From: an uncultured Bacteroidales bacterium
Lineage (GTDB): Bacteria > Bacteroidota > Bacteroidia > Bacteroidales > Paludibacteraceae
Reading direction: 5' to 3'
DNA: 49,868 bases
Assembly (NCBI GenBank): GCA_900316845.1
Contig: ONEG01000020.1
Coordinates: 1 to 49,868, forward strand
Below, piece by piece: positions 37,185-44,064 of this stretch. How positions within the stretch are numbered: position 1 is the first letter of the stretch; every line of letters begins with the position of its first letter. The translations under genes were made by a program, and so were the position numbers. The notes below the pieces were generated by a model that had not been told where the DNA came from, did no database searches, and saw nothing but the letters and a program-made list of their open reading frames with translations.

Positions 37185-38132
37185 ATGAAAGCGTTAACAA
37201 AAACCTCCTTTTCTTTTCCCGGCCAGACCGATGTATATCACGGTAAGGTGCGTGATGTCTATTTTCTGGGCGATGACCTGCTTTGCATGGTAGCCACCGA
37301 TCGTATCTCGGCTTTTGACGTGATTCTGCCGGAAGGTATTCCGTACAAGGGTCAGATCCTGAATCAGATTGCTGCCAAGTTCCTCAACGCCACGCGGGAT
37401 ATCGTGCCTAACTGGCTGTTGGCAACCCCGGATCCGATGGTCTCTGTGGGCTATCGTTGCGAGGGTTATCCGGTGGAGATGATCGTCCGCGGCTATCTCT
37501 GCGGTTCTGCCTGGCGTGCGTACAAAGCCGGCGCACGGGAGATCTGCGGTGTCCGACTGCCGGAGGGAATGCGTGAGAACGAAGCCTTCCCGACGCCCAT
37601 CATCACGCCGACCACCAAAGCGGAAATCGGTACCCACGACGAGGACATCTCCCGTGAGGAGATCATCGCCCGCGGATTAGTGCCGGAGAAGGAGTACGAA
37701 CTGTTAGAGAAATACGCCTTGGCGCTCTTTGCCCGCGGTCAGGAGATTGCTAAGCAGCACGGGCTGATTCTTGTGGATACCAAATATGAGTTCGGCTCGT
37801 ACAAAGGGCAGGTGATGCTCATGGACGAAGTCCATACCCCGGATTCCAGCAGGTATTTCTATGCCGATGGTTACGCCGAGCGTTTTGCAGCGGGCGAACC
37901 GCAACGCCAACTCTCCAAGGAGTTTGTGCGCGAGTGGCTCATGGACAACGGATTCCAAGGAAAAGCAGGTCAGCAAGTGCCGGAAATGACACCGGCTATC
38001 GTCAACTCCATTACCGACCGGTATATAGAGTTGTTCGAGGGCATCACCGGGGACAAATTCGTTCGTGAGGAAACCGACGACCTCGCTGCCCGCATTGAGA
38101 AAAATATCTCAGCATATTTACAAAGCAAATAA
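37185..38132 (+). CDS. purC: SAICAR synthetase
   Basis: A 315-residue ligase joining CAIR and aspartate with ATP. It shows [66 protein letters not shown] substrate residues, and [27 protein letters not shown]. It is the longer form, about 315 residues, rather than the 240-residue bacterial type. It starts 16 bp after carB. Aspartate for this step could come from the aminotransferase two genes downstream. Confidence 0.95.
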   Translation: MKALTKTSFSFPGQTDVYHGKVRDVYFLGDDLLCMVATDRISAFDVILPEGIPYKGQILNQIAAKFLNATRDIVPNWLLATPDPMVSVGYRCEGYPVEMIVRGYLCGSAWRAYKAGAREICGVRLPEGMRENEAFPTPIITPTTKAEIGTHDEDISREEIIARGLVPEKEYELLEKYALALFARGQEIAKQHGLILVDTKYEFGSYKGQVMLMDEVHTPDSSRYFYADGYAERFAAGEPQRQLSKEFVREWLMDNGFQGKAGQQVPEMTPAIVNSITDRYIELFEGITGDKFVREETDDLAARIEKNISAYLQSK

Positions 38133-38156
38133 TAACCACAAATATTAGTCTGTTAT

Positions 38157-39590
38157 ATGGCAGGTTTTTTCGGTTCTATAGGTAAAAACCCTTGCATCAA
38201 CGATGTCTTTTACGGCACGGATTATCATTCCCATTTAGGAACGCGTCGTGCCGGCATCGCCACCTATGATGCATCTTCAGGCACCTTCAACAGGGTGATT
38301 CACTCCATCGCACAGACCACTTTCCGCACGAAGATGGAGGAGGAGTTGCCGCGGTTTATCGGGAATGCCGGTATTGGTATCATCTCCGATACCGACGCGC
38401 AACCGCTGCTATTCAACTCCCATCTGGGACGTTTTGCGCTCTCCACGGTAGGAAAGATCGCGAACCTGGAGGAACTGGCTACAGAGATTCTCCAGAGTGA
38501 CATGCACCTCTCGGAGTTCTCGTCCGGAAAAGTGAATCCTACCGAGTTAGTAGGGCTGCTCATCATCCAGAAAGACTCGATCGTGGAGGGAATCCGCAAT
38601 GCCCAGGCGAAGATCAAAGGCTCGCTCTCGCTGATTATGCTGACGGAGGACGGTATCGTCTGTGCCCGTGACTCATGGGGACGCACGCCGGTCATTCTTG
38701 GTCAGAAAGAGGATGCCTATTGCGTGGTGTCCGAGTCTTCTTCTTTTCTCAACTTAGGTTATACCCACCTCCGCGATTTAGGCCCGGGAGAGATTGTGCG
38801 CCTGAGATCCGAAGGCGTACAACAGCTTGCTGAACCCTACCAAGACCACATGCAGATGTGTGCGTTTCTCTGGGTCTATTACGGTTTCCCGACCTCCAAT
38901 TACGAGGGCCGAAATGTAGAGGACGTGCGTAACTATATCGGCTACGCGATGGGTAAGGAAGACGACACTCAGGTGGACTGTTGTTGCGGTGTGCCGGACT
39001 CGGGTATCGGCATGGCTGTCGGCTACTCGGAGGGGCATAACGTTATCTATCGCCGGGCGATCTCCAAGTACACACCGACCTGGCCCAGATCCTTCATGCC
39101 AGCTAATCAGAATATGCGCGATTTGGTAGCGAAGATGAAACTTATTCAAAACAATGCCATCCTTCGCGACCGCCGCGTGCTACTTTGTGATGACTCCATT
39201 GTTCGCGGAACGCAGTTGCGCGACAACGCCCGATGCCTTATTGAAGGCGGGGCTCGGGAGATACACATGCGTATCGCTTGTCCGCCGCTCACCTATGGAT
39301 GTCCGTTCATCAATTTCTCGGAGTCCAAGTCTGTCATGGAACTCATCACCCGGCGCGTCATTGCGGAACTCGAAGGACCGGAAGCGGCTCTTAACGACGA
39401 GCGCGTGAAGGTGTATTCCACAACCGACTCTCCCGAATACAAACAGATGATTGACCGGATCGCGGAGAAGTTCGGACTCAACTCCCTGAAGTTCACCAAA
39501 CTCGAAACGCTGATCCGGGCTATCGGCTTGCCGCGCAATCAGATCTGCACGCATTGTTTCGATGGTTCATCTGCGCACACCTTGCAATAA
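38157..39590 (+). CDS. PurF-like amidophosphoribosyltransferase without the glutaminase Cys
   Basis: A 477-residue homologue of PurF. The phosphoribosyltransferase half is intact: the PRPP loop VLLCDDSIVRGT is at 341-352. Four cysteines match the Fe-S ligands of the B. subtilis enzyme: C235 (MCAFLWVYYG), C382 (GCPFI), C464 and C467 (CTHC). The Ntn glutaminase half, however, begins MAGFFGSIGK; Ala2 stands where the catalytic Cys should be exposed, and the usual LQHRGQ(E/D)xAGI is SHLGTRRAGI. I recall a similar Cys-less MGGFFG subfamily in Bacteroidetes and clostridia. It may use free ammonia or have a new role; a normal PurF may lie elsewhere. It closes the purine block. Confidence 0.88.
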   Translation: MAGFFGSIGKNPCINDVFYGTDYHSHLGTRRAGIATYDASSGTFNRVIHSIAQTTFRTKMEEELPRFIGNAGIGIISDTDAQPLLFNSHLGRFALSTVGKIANLEELATEILQSDMHLSEFSSGKVNPTELVGLLIIQKDSIVEGIRNAQAKIKGSLSLIMLTEDGIVCARDSWGRTPVILGQKEDAYCVVSESSSFLNLGYTHLRDLGPGEIVRLRSEGVQQLAEPYQDHMQMCAFLWVYYGFPTSNYEGRNVEDVRNYIGYAMGKEDDTQVDCCCGVPDSGIGMAVGYSEGHNVIYRRAISKYTPTWPRSFMPANQNMRDLVAKMKLIQNNAILRDRRVLLCDDSIVRGTQLRDNARCLIEGGAREIHMRIACPPLTYGCPFINFSESKSVMELITRRVIAELEGPEAALNDERVKVYSTTDSPEYKQMIDRIAEKFGLNSLKFTKLETLIRAIGLPRNQICTHCFDGSSAHTLQ

Positions 39591-39600
39591 ATATTTTTCA

Positions 39601-39632
39601 CGTAATCCCGTAATTACGTAATCCCGTAATCT
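39601..39632. repeat. CGTAATNN octamer repeat before the aminotransferase
   Basis: Four 8-nt units (CGTAATCC, CGTAATTA, CGTAATCC, CGTAATCT) end 10 bp before the ATG at 39643. They fill most of the 52-bp gap after the purF-like gene. Confidence 0.8.
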
Positions 39633-39642
39633 TTATAAAAAA

Positions 39643-40809
39643 ATGCAACTCTCAAATCGTGTTTTGAAAATTGAAGCCTCGCAAAGCTTGGTAATGGCGG
39701 CGCGTGCGAAGGCAATGAAGGCTGCCGGAGTGGATGTGGTCAGTATGTCTTTGGGCGAACCTGACATGGACACGCCGGAGCATGTGCGTCGTGCGGTACA
39801 GGAGGCTGTTGATGACCATTGGTCGCACTACGGACCGGTAGCCGGCATTCCGGCTTTACGCGAAGCGGTAGCCAACTACCAGAATAGCCTCTCGGGCAAT
39901 GCTATCCCTTGGATTGCGGACGATGTGGTGGTTTCCGTGGGTGCCAAGATGGCGATTTATAACACTATCCAGGCGATTATCAACCCAGGCGACGAAGTGA
40001 TCATCCCGATGCCTTCATGGGTGAGCTATAGCGAGATGGTCAAGTTAGCCGAAGGAACGGTGGTACCGGTTCAAACGACTTTCGAGAACCGCTATTGCCT
40101 GACGCCTGAGGAACTGCGTAAGGCGCTGACTTCCAAGACACGTCTGATCATCCTCTGCTCGCCCAATAACCCGACCGGCGCGGTGTATTCCCATGCCGAA
40201 CTGGAGGCGCTTTTGGCTGTCCTGCGCGAGTATCCGGACGTGTATATCCTCGCTGACGAGATTTACAATGAGTTGCTCTATACCAATACGCAAGGCCCCA
40301 TCACTTTCTCTTCGTTTACGGATTTTGCAGACCGTTTGGTCATCATCAATGGCGTGAGCAAGGCCTATGCCATGACCGGTTATAGGGTGGGGTGGATCAT
40401 GTCGAAAAACAAAGGTTTTATCAATGCTTGTATCCGTCTGCAGGGCCAACAACTGACCTGCGCGACGATGGTGGCTCAGAAGGCTGCCGAAGCGGCTCTC
40501 ACCGGCGGCAAGGAGTGCGTGGATCAGATGCGCGAGGTCTTTGCTTCACGGCGCAAGTTGATTTGTTCTCTGGCTGCCGAAATACCCGGCTTTAAGTTCC
40601 ATGAACCCGAAGGTGCTTTCTATCTCTTCCCCGATGTCAGCAAATGGGGCACGGGTGACGAAGTGGCAGAGCGGCTCTTGGAGGAGGCGCATGTGGCGGT
40701 TGTCTCCGGTTCGGCTTTCGGCTGTCCGTCCTGTATCCGGCTCTCCTATGCCATCAGCGAGGATGAGATCCGTATCGCGCTTGCACGAATGGCGGCATTA
40801 TTAAAATAA
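39643..40809 (+). CDS. Class I pyridoxal-phosphate aminotransferase, probably aspartate aminotransferase
   Basis: A 388-residue fold-type I aminotransferase of the I-gamma/AspB-like group. SLGEPDMDTPEHV is at the N-terminus, then the YGPVAGIPALREAV substrate region, SPNNPTGAVYS with the PLP-phosphate Asn, DEIYNELLY, the PLP lysine K240 in NGVSKAYAMTGYRVGW, and the C-terminal Arg in SCIRLSYA. Aspartate specificity is likely from family and context (PyrB, PurA and PurC all consume aspartate) but not proven. It follows the purF-like gene after the octamer repeat. Confidence 0.88.
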   Translation: MQLSNRVLKIEASQSLVMAARAKAMKAAGVDVVSMSLGEPDMDTPEHVRRAVQEAVDDHWSHYGPVAGIPALREAVANYQNSLSGNAIPWIADDVVVSVGAKMAIYNTIQAIINPGDEVIIPMPSWVSYSEMVKLAEGTVVPVQTTFENRYCLTPEELRKALTSKTRLIILCSPNNPTGAVYSHAELEALLAVLREYPDVYILADEIYNELLYTNTQGPITFSSFTDFADRLVIINGVSKAYAMTGYRVGWIMSKNKGFINACIRLQGQQLTCATMVAQKAAEAALTGGKECVDQMREVFASRRKLICSLAAEIPGFKFHEPEGAFYLFPDVSKWGTGDEVAERLLEEAHVAVVSGSAFGCPSCIRLSYAISEDEIRIALARMAALLK

Positions 40810-40830
40810 CCAATAGCCAATTACCAATGA
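40810..40830. repeat. CCAATNN heptamer repeat at a start codon
   Basis: CCAATAG, CCAATTA and CCAATGA follow each other, and the ATG at 40827 is formed within the third unit. Confidence 0.65.
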
Positions 40831-41426
40831 CTAATCTGAAAACTTCCCTTTTTGCCGGCGTTCTGATTGCCATTGCCGGATGGGGATTCCTGGCGAATCC
40901 GGTGCTCGGTATGTTCCTCTTCTGCGTCGGCCTCATTGCCGTGGTGAAGTACCAGACGCGTCTTTATACCGGTACGGCAGGATTTCTGTCCTCGTGGCGT
41001 GACATACCGTCCTTGTTGCTCATTCTGCTCGGGAATATCGCCGGTTGTCTGGCGGTCGCGTCTGTGGCTTTGGTGTCGCCGCTACCGCTGGGGGAAGCGG
41101 CCATAAAAGTCATCTCTTCACGGCTTGCAGTGGGTTGGTGGGGAACAGGATTGCTCGCTATAGGATGCGGTCTGCTGATGTCTCTGGCGGTGGATTTTGC
41201 GCGCAAAAATAGAGACTTCTCCGACTGGTTGCCGCTGCTTTTCGCCGTGCCGGCCTTTATCCTCTGTGGCTTTCCGCACTGCGTCGCCGACGCGTTCTAC
41301 TGCTGCGTCTATCTCTTTTCGGCATCGGACATCCCCTGGCTCTCGCTCGCGGCATACTACGGCGCTATTGTTCTCGGCAATTTCATTGGCTGTAACATCT
41401 ATCGACTCTTTACGTCTAAGCAATAA
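40827..41426 (+). CDS. Formate/nitrite transporter (FNT) family-like membrane protein
   Basis: A 199-residue protein with about six hydrophobic segments (for example TSLFAGVLIAIAGWGFLA, FLFCVGLIAVV, GLLAIGCGLLMSLAV, LPLLFAVPAFILCGF). LYTGTAGF resembles the FNT Omega-loop region, and CGFPHCVADAFY the family GFEHCVAN(M/D)F(Y) motif. It is shorter than classic FocA (about 280). It probably forms a pentameric channel for formate or another small anion; formate would link to PurT, but this is inference. It is the last gene of the co-directional run. Confidence 0.75.
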   Translation: MTNLKTSLFAGVLIAIAGWGFLANPVLGMFLFCVGLIAVVKYQTRLYTGTAGFLSSWRDIPSLLLILLGNIAGCLAVASVALVSPLPLGEAAIKVISSRLAVGWWGTGLLAIGCGLLMSLAVDFARKNRDFSDWLPLLFAVPAFILCGFPHCVADAFYCCVYLFSASDIPWLSLAAYYGAIVLGNFIGCNIYRLFTSKQ

Positions 41427-41469
41427 ATTTTGAGAACAAGCCTGCCTACGCGGAGTATAAGAAACAAAC

Positions 41470-41577
41470 ATTTGTCTGTGCTAAACAGATAAAATTTCAT
41501 TTTATTTTTCAAAAAAATGCCCGAACGTTTGCGTATGTGCAAAATTTGTAGTATCTTTGCAGCGCAAAATCATTAAC
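41470..41577 (+). promoter_or_regulatory. Promoter module A with operator-like palindrome
   Basis: TTG at 41529-41531, 20 nt, TATCTTTG at 41552-41559. Upstream lies TCTGT-GCTAA-ACAGA (41475-41489), a 5-bp inverted repeat. Both parts recur in module B at 43239-43321, with the 23 bp between them deleted there. It drives the DUF4160 relic and the DUF2442 gene. Confidence 0.75.
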
Positions 41578-41587
41578 CCATACAATT

Positions 41588-41632
41588 ATGCTGGAAATCA
41601 GTCGTTTTTATGAATCTGATTTGGATCAATAG
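41588..41632 (+). pseudogene. Probable N-terminal relic of a DUF4160 gene
   Basis: A 14-codon frame, MLEISRFYESDLDQ, begins at the expected distance from promoter A. MxEISRFY(G) is how DUF4160 proteins start, and DUF4160 genes usually precede DUF2442 genes. The frame then fuses into the DUF2442 start, which it overlaps by 23 bp. I read it as the remainder after deletion of most of the partner gene. Confidence 0.45.
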
Positions 41633-41855
41633 CGCCAAGTATTTAGGCGATTATCGTTTGTCTCTGTCCTTTTCTAATGGCGAGCAATGCGTGTTTGATG
41701 CGAAAGAATTTATCGCGTCTCACCCCTTGTTCGCGTCTCTTCAGGACAAGCAATTGTTCAGCCAATTTCAGTTAGATGGTTGGACTGTATCTTGGCAAGA
41801 TGGTCGCTTAGACATTGCTCCGGAGTATTTATATGAAATCGGCACTCCGGAATAA
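41610..41855 (+). CDS. DUF2442 protein
   Basis: An 81-residue DUF2442 protein: SAKYLGDYRLSLSFSNGE, then FDAKEFIASHPLFASLQD, LFSQFQLDGWTVSW and the family end RLDIAPEYLYE. Structures of this family are small beta-rich folds; the function is not established. These genes commonly pair with DUF4160 and have been suggested to act as toxin-antitoxin-like modules. Here the partner is reduced to a 14-codon relic just upstream. A terminator hairpin follows at 41936. Confidence 0.85.
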   Translation: MNLIWINSAKYLGDYRLSLSFSNGEQCVFDAKEFIASHPLFASLQDKQLFSQFQLDGWTVSWQDGRLDIAPEYLYEIGTPE

Positions 41856-41912
41856 AATATTCTCAGGTCTGACCTTACCGACAGCGTAAAAAAGCGTTAA
41901 TATAAATCCGGT

Positions 41913-41978
41913 AAGAAAAAAATACAAAAATGCATAAAAATGGCACTTTTATTTGCAAGTGTCATTTTTTTTGTGTAA
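41913..41978. repeat. 66-bp direct repeat, copy 1: terminator overlapping a promoter
   Basis: This segment recurs at 43010-43076 with one extra A and one A-to-G change. AAAAATGGCACTT (41936-41948) pairs with AAGTGTCATTTTT (41957-41969) around an 8-nt loop, and eight T follow, a strong terminator for the DUF2442 unit. The same bases also hold a promoter: TTG at 41953-41955, 20 nt, TAATTTTG at 41976-41983. The terminator 3' arm and T-run thus lie between the -33 and -7 elements of the KilA-N promoter. Confidence 0.85.
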
Positions 41979-41983
41979 TTTTG
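41976..41983 (+). promoter_or_regulatory. -7 element of the KilA-N promoter
   Basis: TAATTTTG placed 20 nt after the TTG at 41953-41955. The leader to the ATG at 42124 is about 135 nt and contains the 24-nt repeats. Copy 2 of the flanking repeat lacks this -7 element (TAACGTCG instead). Confidence 0.65.
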
Positions 41984-41995
41984 CAGCGCAAAATG

Positions 41996-42044
41996 AATCG
42001 TGCCCTTGTGGCAAAGAAAAAATCGTGCCCCTGTGGCTAAGAAA
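41996..42044. repeat. Two tandem copies of the 24-nt dispersed repeat
   Basis: Units at 41996-42019 and 42021-42044, each one base different from the copy in purA (31531-31554). They lie in the leader of the KilA-N gene, where an ATG at 41993 would give a 15-codon leader ORF beginning MNRALVAKKK. No further match is seen in the window. Confidence 0.8.
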
Positions 42045-42123
42045 GTTTTGCAGTATTTAGCTCACGCCGAGGGTATATGTCTTTCGGGTGGGGGGTAAAT
42101 ACGGACATAAAAGAATAAGGTCC

Positions 42124-42960
42124 ATGGCAAAGAAACGTACGATACAAGTTGGAGATGACGAAGTGGTCATAATTAAACAACAAGCGGAAGATTATATTTC
42201 GCTGACGGATATGGCTCGATATAAGAATGCCGAAGCGACAGGTTTGGTTATCTCTCATTGGCTTTCTACACGTTATGCTGTGGATTTTTTAGGAATATGG
42301 GAACGCATCAATAATCCGGATTTTAATGTTACGGAATTCAGTAATATTAGAATGGAGGCGGGCACGAATGGATTTGTCTTAACGAGCAAGCAATGGATAG
42401 AACGAACCAACGCTGTTGGCATTGTAGCAACACCAGGAAGATACGGAGGTACGTATGCCCATAAAGACATAGCTTTTGAGTTTGCGTCATGGCTCAGCCC
42501 CGAATTTAAGTTTTATTTGATCCGAGAGTACCAGCGTCTAAAAGATGACGAGACTGATAGACTCAAATTAGGTTGGAATGTTCAGCGCACGCTCTCCAAA
42601 ATTAATTATAGAATCCATACTGATGCCATCAAAGATACACTTGTACCACCTCAGGTAACACAGCAGCAACTAACAGGTATCTATGCATCAGAAGCAGATT
42701 TGTTGAATGTGGCATTGTTTGGTATGACAGCTATTCAATGGCGCATGGCGAACCCTGATAAAGAAGGAAATATGCGCGATTATGCCACTTTGGAGCAATT
42801 AGTGGTGTTGAGTAATATGGAGAGTCTGAACGCCGTCTTTATACGTCAAGGCTTATCTTCAGCAGAACGTCTGCGACAACTCAACCAGATTGCGATTACG
42901 CAAATGCGTTCTCTTATAGCTAATAATGAGATCAAACGCCTGACCGAAGGCGAAAACTAA
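42124..42960 (+). CDS. KilA-N domain DNA-binding protein
   Basis: A 278-residue protein. Residues about 18-125 form a KilA-N domain: DYISLTDMARYKN, LVISHWLSTRYAVDFLGIWE, FVLTSKQWIERTNAVGIVATPGRYGGTYAHKDIAFEFASWLS, then FYLIREYQRLK. The C-terminal half (130-278) is a helical extension common to Bacteroidetes chromosomal KilA-N proteins (TLSKINYRIHTDAIKD, LLNVALFGMTAIQWR). KilA-N domains bind DNA and come from phages and large DNA viruses; the chromosomal members have no known task. The gene lies between two 66-bp direct repeats. The ATG at 42124 is preferred over in-frame starts nearer 42088 because MAKK begins the conserved part. Confidence 0.85.
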   Translation: MAKKRTIQVGDDEVVIIKQQAEDYISLTDMARYKNAEATGLVISHWLSTRYAVDFLGIWERINNPDFNVTEFSNIRMEAGTNGFVLTSKQWIERTNAVGIVATPGRYGGTYAHKDIAFEFASWLSPEFKFYLIREYQRLKDDETDRLKLGWNVQRTLSKINYRIHTDAIKDTLVPPQVTQQQLTGIYASEADLLNVALFGMTAIQWRMANPDKEGNMRDYATLEQLVVLSNMESLNAVFIRQGLSSAERLRQLNQIAITQMRSLIANNEIKRLTEGEN

Positions 42961-42972
42961 AAATAGGATAAG

Positions 42973-43012
42973 CCGTCACTCACTGACGTTAAACAGGAGG
43001 ACATAATAAAAG
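42973..43012. repeat. Gene-end element, copy 1
   Basis: Right after the KilA-N stop lies CCGTCACTCACTGACGTT-AAACAG, containing GTCA/TGAC inverted pairs, followed by AGGAGGACATAATAAAAG (42995-43012). A related order, GTCACTTGCCGACGT-AAAACAG and the same 18-mer (43772-43789), follows the broken toxin gene. A recombination or processing site is possible. Confidence 0.5.
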
Positions 43013-43076
43013 AAAAAAATACAAAAATGCATAAAAAATGGCACTTTTATTTGCGAGTGTCATTTTTTTTGTGTAA
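43010..43076. repeat. 66-bp direct repeat, copy 2: terminator after KilA-N
   Basis: It is 97 percent identical by eye to 41913-41978. The hairpin is kept (43034-43046 with 43055-43067, one wobble) and eight T follow. The -7 promoter element is not kept. With copy 1 it brackets the KilA-N gene. The 160 bp that follow, to 43238, contain no gene I can support. Confidence 0.85.
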
Positions 43077-43238
43077 CGTCGGTCCTCCCTATTTATAAAA
43101 TATAAACAGGGTCCCACCGAAAATACGTTCGCATATTGCCGGATATATACTAAGCATCGCGGACATTTTTTTGAGAACCGCTAAAACGGTTTCCTGTTTT
43201 GCCCATACAAATACCATCTTATGCAAGCATAGCTATTA

Positions 43239-43321
43239 TTTGTCTGTGCTAAACAGATAAAATTTCCGAATGTTTGCGTATTTGCAAAATTTGTAGTATC
43301 TTTGCAGCGCAAAATCATTAA
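43239..43321 (+). promoter_or_regulatory. Promoter module B, copy of module A
   Basis: The 27-nt segment with TCTGT-GCTAA-ACAGA and then TTG (43274-43276), 20 nt, TATCTTTG (43297-43304) repeat module A almost base for base, including GCAGCGCAAAATCATTAA after the start site. It drives the antitoxin gene at 43335. Confidence 0.75.
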
Positions 43322-43334
43322 TACAGGTAAAGTT

Positions 43335-43520
43335 ATGTGTGTATTGGAACAAACAGCAACTACGACAACTGTGCGTCTTAGTAATCGCAGATGGGCTCGA
43401 TTGCAGGAGTTAGACAAAGCATACCGCTTAGCTCAGACGATCAAACGGAGTATGAAGCAAGTGGAATCTGCTCCCAGCATGAGTGTAGATGAAGCGATAG
43501 AAACTCTTCGCGCACTATGA
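43335..43520 (+). CDS. Probable antitoxin of a RelE-type pair
   Basis: A 61-residue protein: MCVLEQTATTTTVRLSNRRWARLQELDKAYRLAQTIKRSMKQVESAPSM and a final DEAIETLRAL. This plan, with a short N-terminal strand, a long helix and a DEAI..L end, is that of Bacteroidetes antitoxins placed before RelE/HigB-like toxins. The start is the ATG at 43335; the in-frame TTG at 43302 lies in the -7 box. Its stop overlaps the start of the broken toxin frame as ATGA. It would autoregulate at the TCTGT/ACAGA palindrome if it binds DNA; this is inference. Confidence 0.65.
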   Translation: MCVLEQTATTTTVRLSNRRWARLQELDKAYRLAQTIKRSMKQVESAPSMSVDEAIETLRAL

Positions 43521-43743
43521 GAGTAAGAATGTCTGATGATTTTAAAGTTGCCTATAAACGCTTGAAATAACGCCATCGTTCCTCACTGATGGAGCACGTA
43601 AGATTCGGATGGCTATCACGTCCAAAAGACGTGGCAGAAGCGGTGGCGCTCGAGTAATCATCCGTGCCCAAAAACATATCGGAGGTATTCCTAAAGGATA
43701 TTCTTCAAAGAATGAAATAACCTCTCGTCACTTGCCGACGTAA
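43517..43743 (+). pseudogene. RelE/ParE-type toxin, broken
   Basis: The ATG overlaps the antitoxin stop and reads MRVRMSDDFKVAYKRLK, then meets TAA at 43568-43570. Reading past it gives RHRSSLM, the expected KKHRSL region. The second half of a toxin appears one frame over: GARKIRMAITSKRRGRSGGARVII (43591-43662), which matches the RelE-family core (G-x-RKIRLAI-SKGKGKSGGARVI). The spacer between the halves is much shorter than normal. So there is a nonsense codon, an internal deletion and a frameshift, and the toxin cannot be active as written. Confidence 0.65.
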
Positions 43744-43771
43744 AACAGCAAGCATCCCTCACGATGTAAAA

Positions 43772-43789
43772 AGGAGGACATAATAAAAG
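43772..43789. repeat. Gene-end element, copy 2
   Basis: AGGAGGACATAATAAAAG, identical to 42995-43012, placed about 30 bp after the toxin relic and 10 bp before the structured RNA. It is preceded at 43727-43748 by a GTCAC..GACG..AAAACAG stretch like that before copy 1. Confidence 0.6.
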
Positions 43790-43799
43790 GCGTTTATTG

Positions 43800-43995
43800 A
43801 CGCTTGTTTTGGTACATCGAAATCCGGAAAATTTCACACGCCCAAAGCAAGATAGTACAATAGACGTTCCGTGGGTATGTTAGTATCCGTTCGCGCCCTC
43901 ATAGGGCGGGAGGGTTAAGCATATCGGGCGTGGACGTTATTGTTTGTTCTTGTGTGTAGGGTCATTTCCGGAACCTCGATGTAGAGAATAAGCGT
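43800..43995 (+). ncRNA. Rod-shaped structured RNA, 6S RNA-like candidate
   Basis: The two ends pair over a long distance in register: ACGCTT 43800-43805 with AAGCGT 43990-43995; TACATCGA 43813-43820 with TCGATGTA 43976-43983; TCCGGAAA 43823-43830 with TTTCCGGA 43965-43972; CACAC 43835-43839 with GTGTG 43952-43956; ACAATAgACGT 43857-43867 with ACGTTATTGT 43934-43943 (one bulged G). The tip is CGCCCT-CAT-AGGGCG at 43894-43908. This gives a single rod of about 196 nt with internal bubbles, the architecture and size of 6S RNA (ssrS). Wobble pairs fit the plus strand, and a terminator overlaps the 3' end. No ORF fits. No clear promoter was found. Family assignment is inference; another regulatory RNA is possible. 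Confidence 0.55.
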
Positions 43996-44015
43996 GAATA
44001 ATGTTCGCGCTTTTC
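43990..44015 (+). terminator. Terminator at the 3' end of the structured RNA
   Basis: AAGCGTGAA (43990-43998) pairs with TTCGCGCTT (44004-44012), with one U-G wobble, loop TAATG, followed by TTCTTG. Its 5' arm is the same AAGCGT that could close the rod of the RNA, so the two folds compete. Confidence 0.6.
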
Positions 44016-44064
44016 TTGTGTTATACTATTTATTTTAAACTATAAAATATAAACAATAAACAAC

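Noticed and set aside
41993..42040. Leader peptide MNRALVAKKK... before KilA-N as a regulatory gene
   Set aside because: It consists only of the 24-nt repeat and ends within it; coding is more likely incidental.
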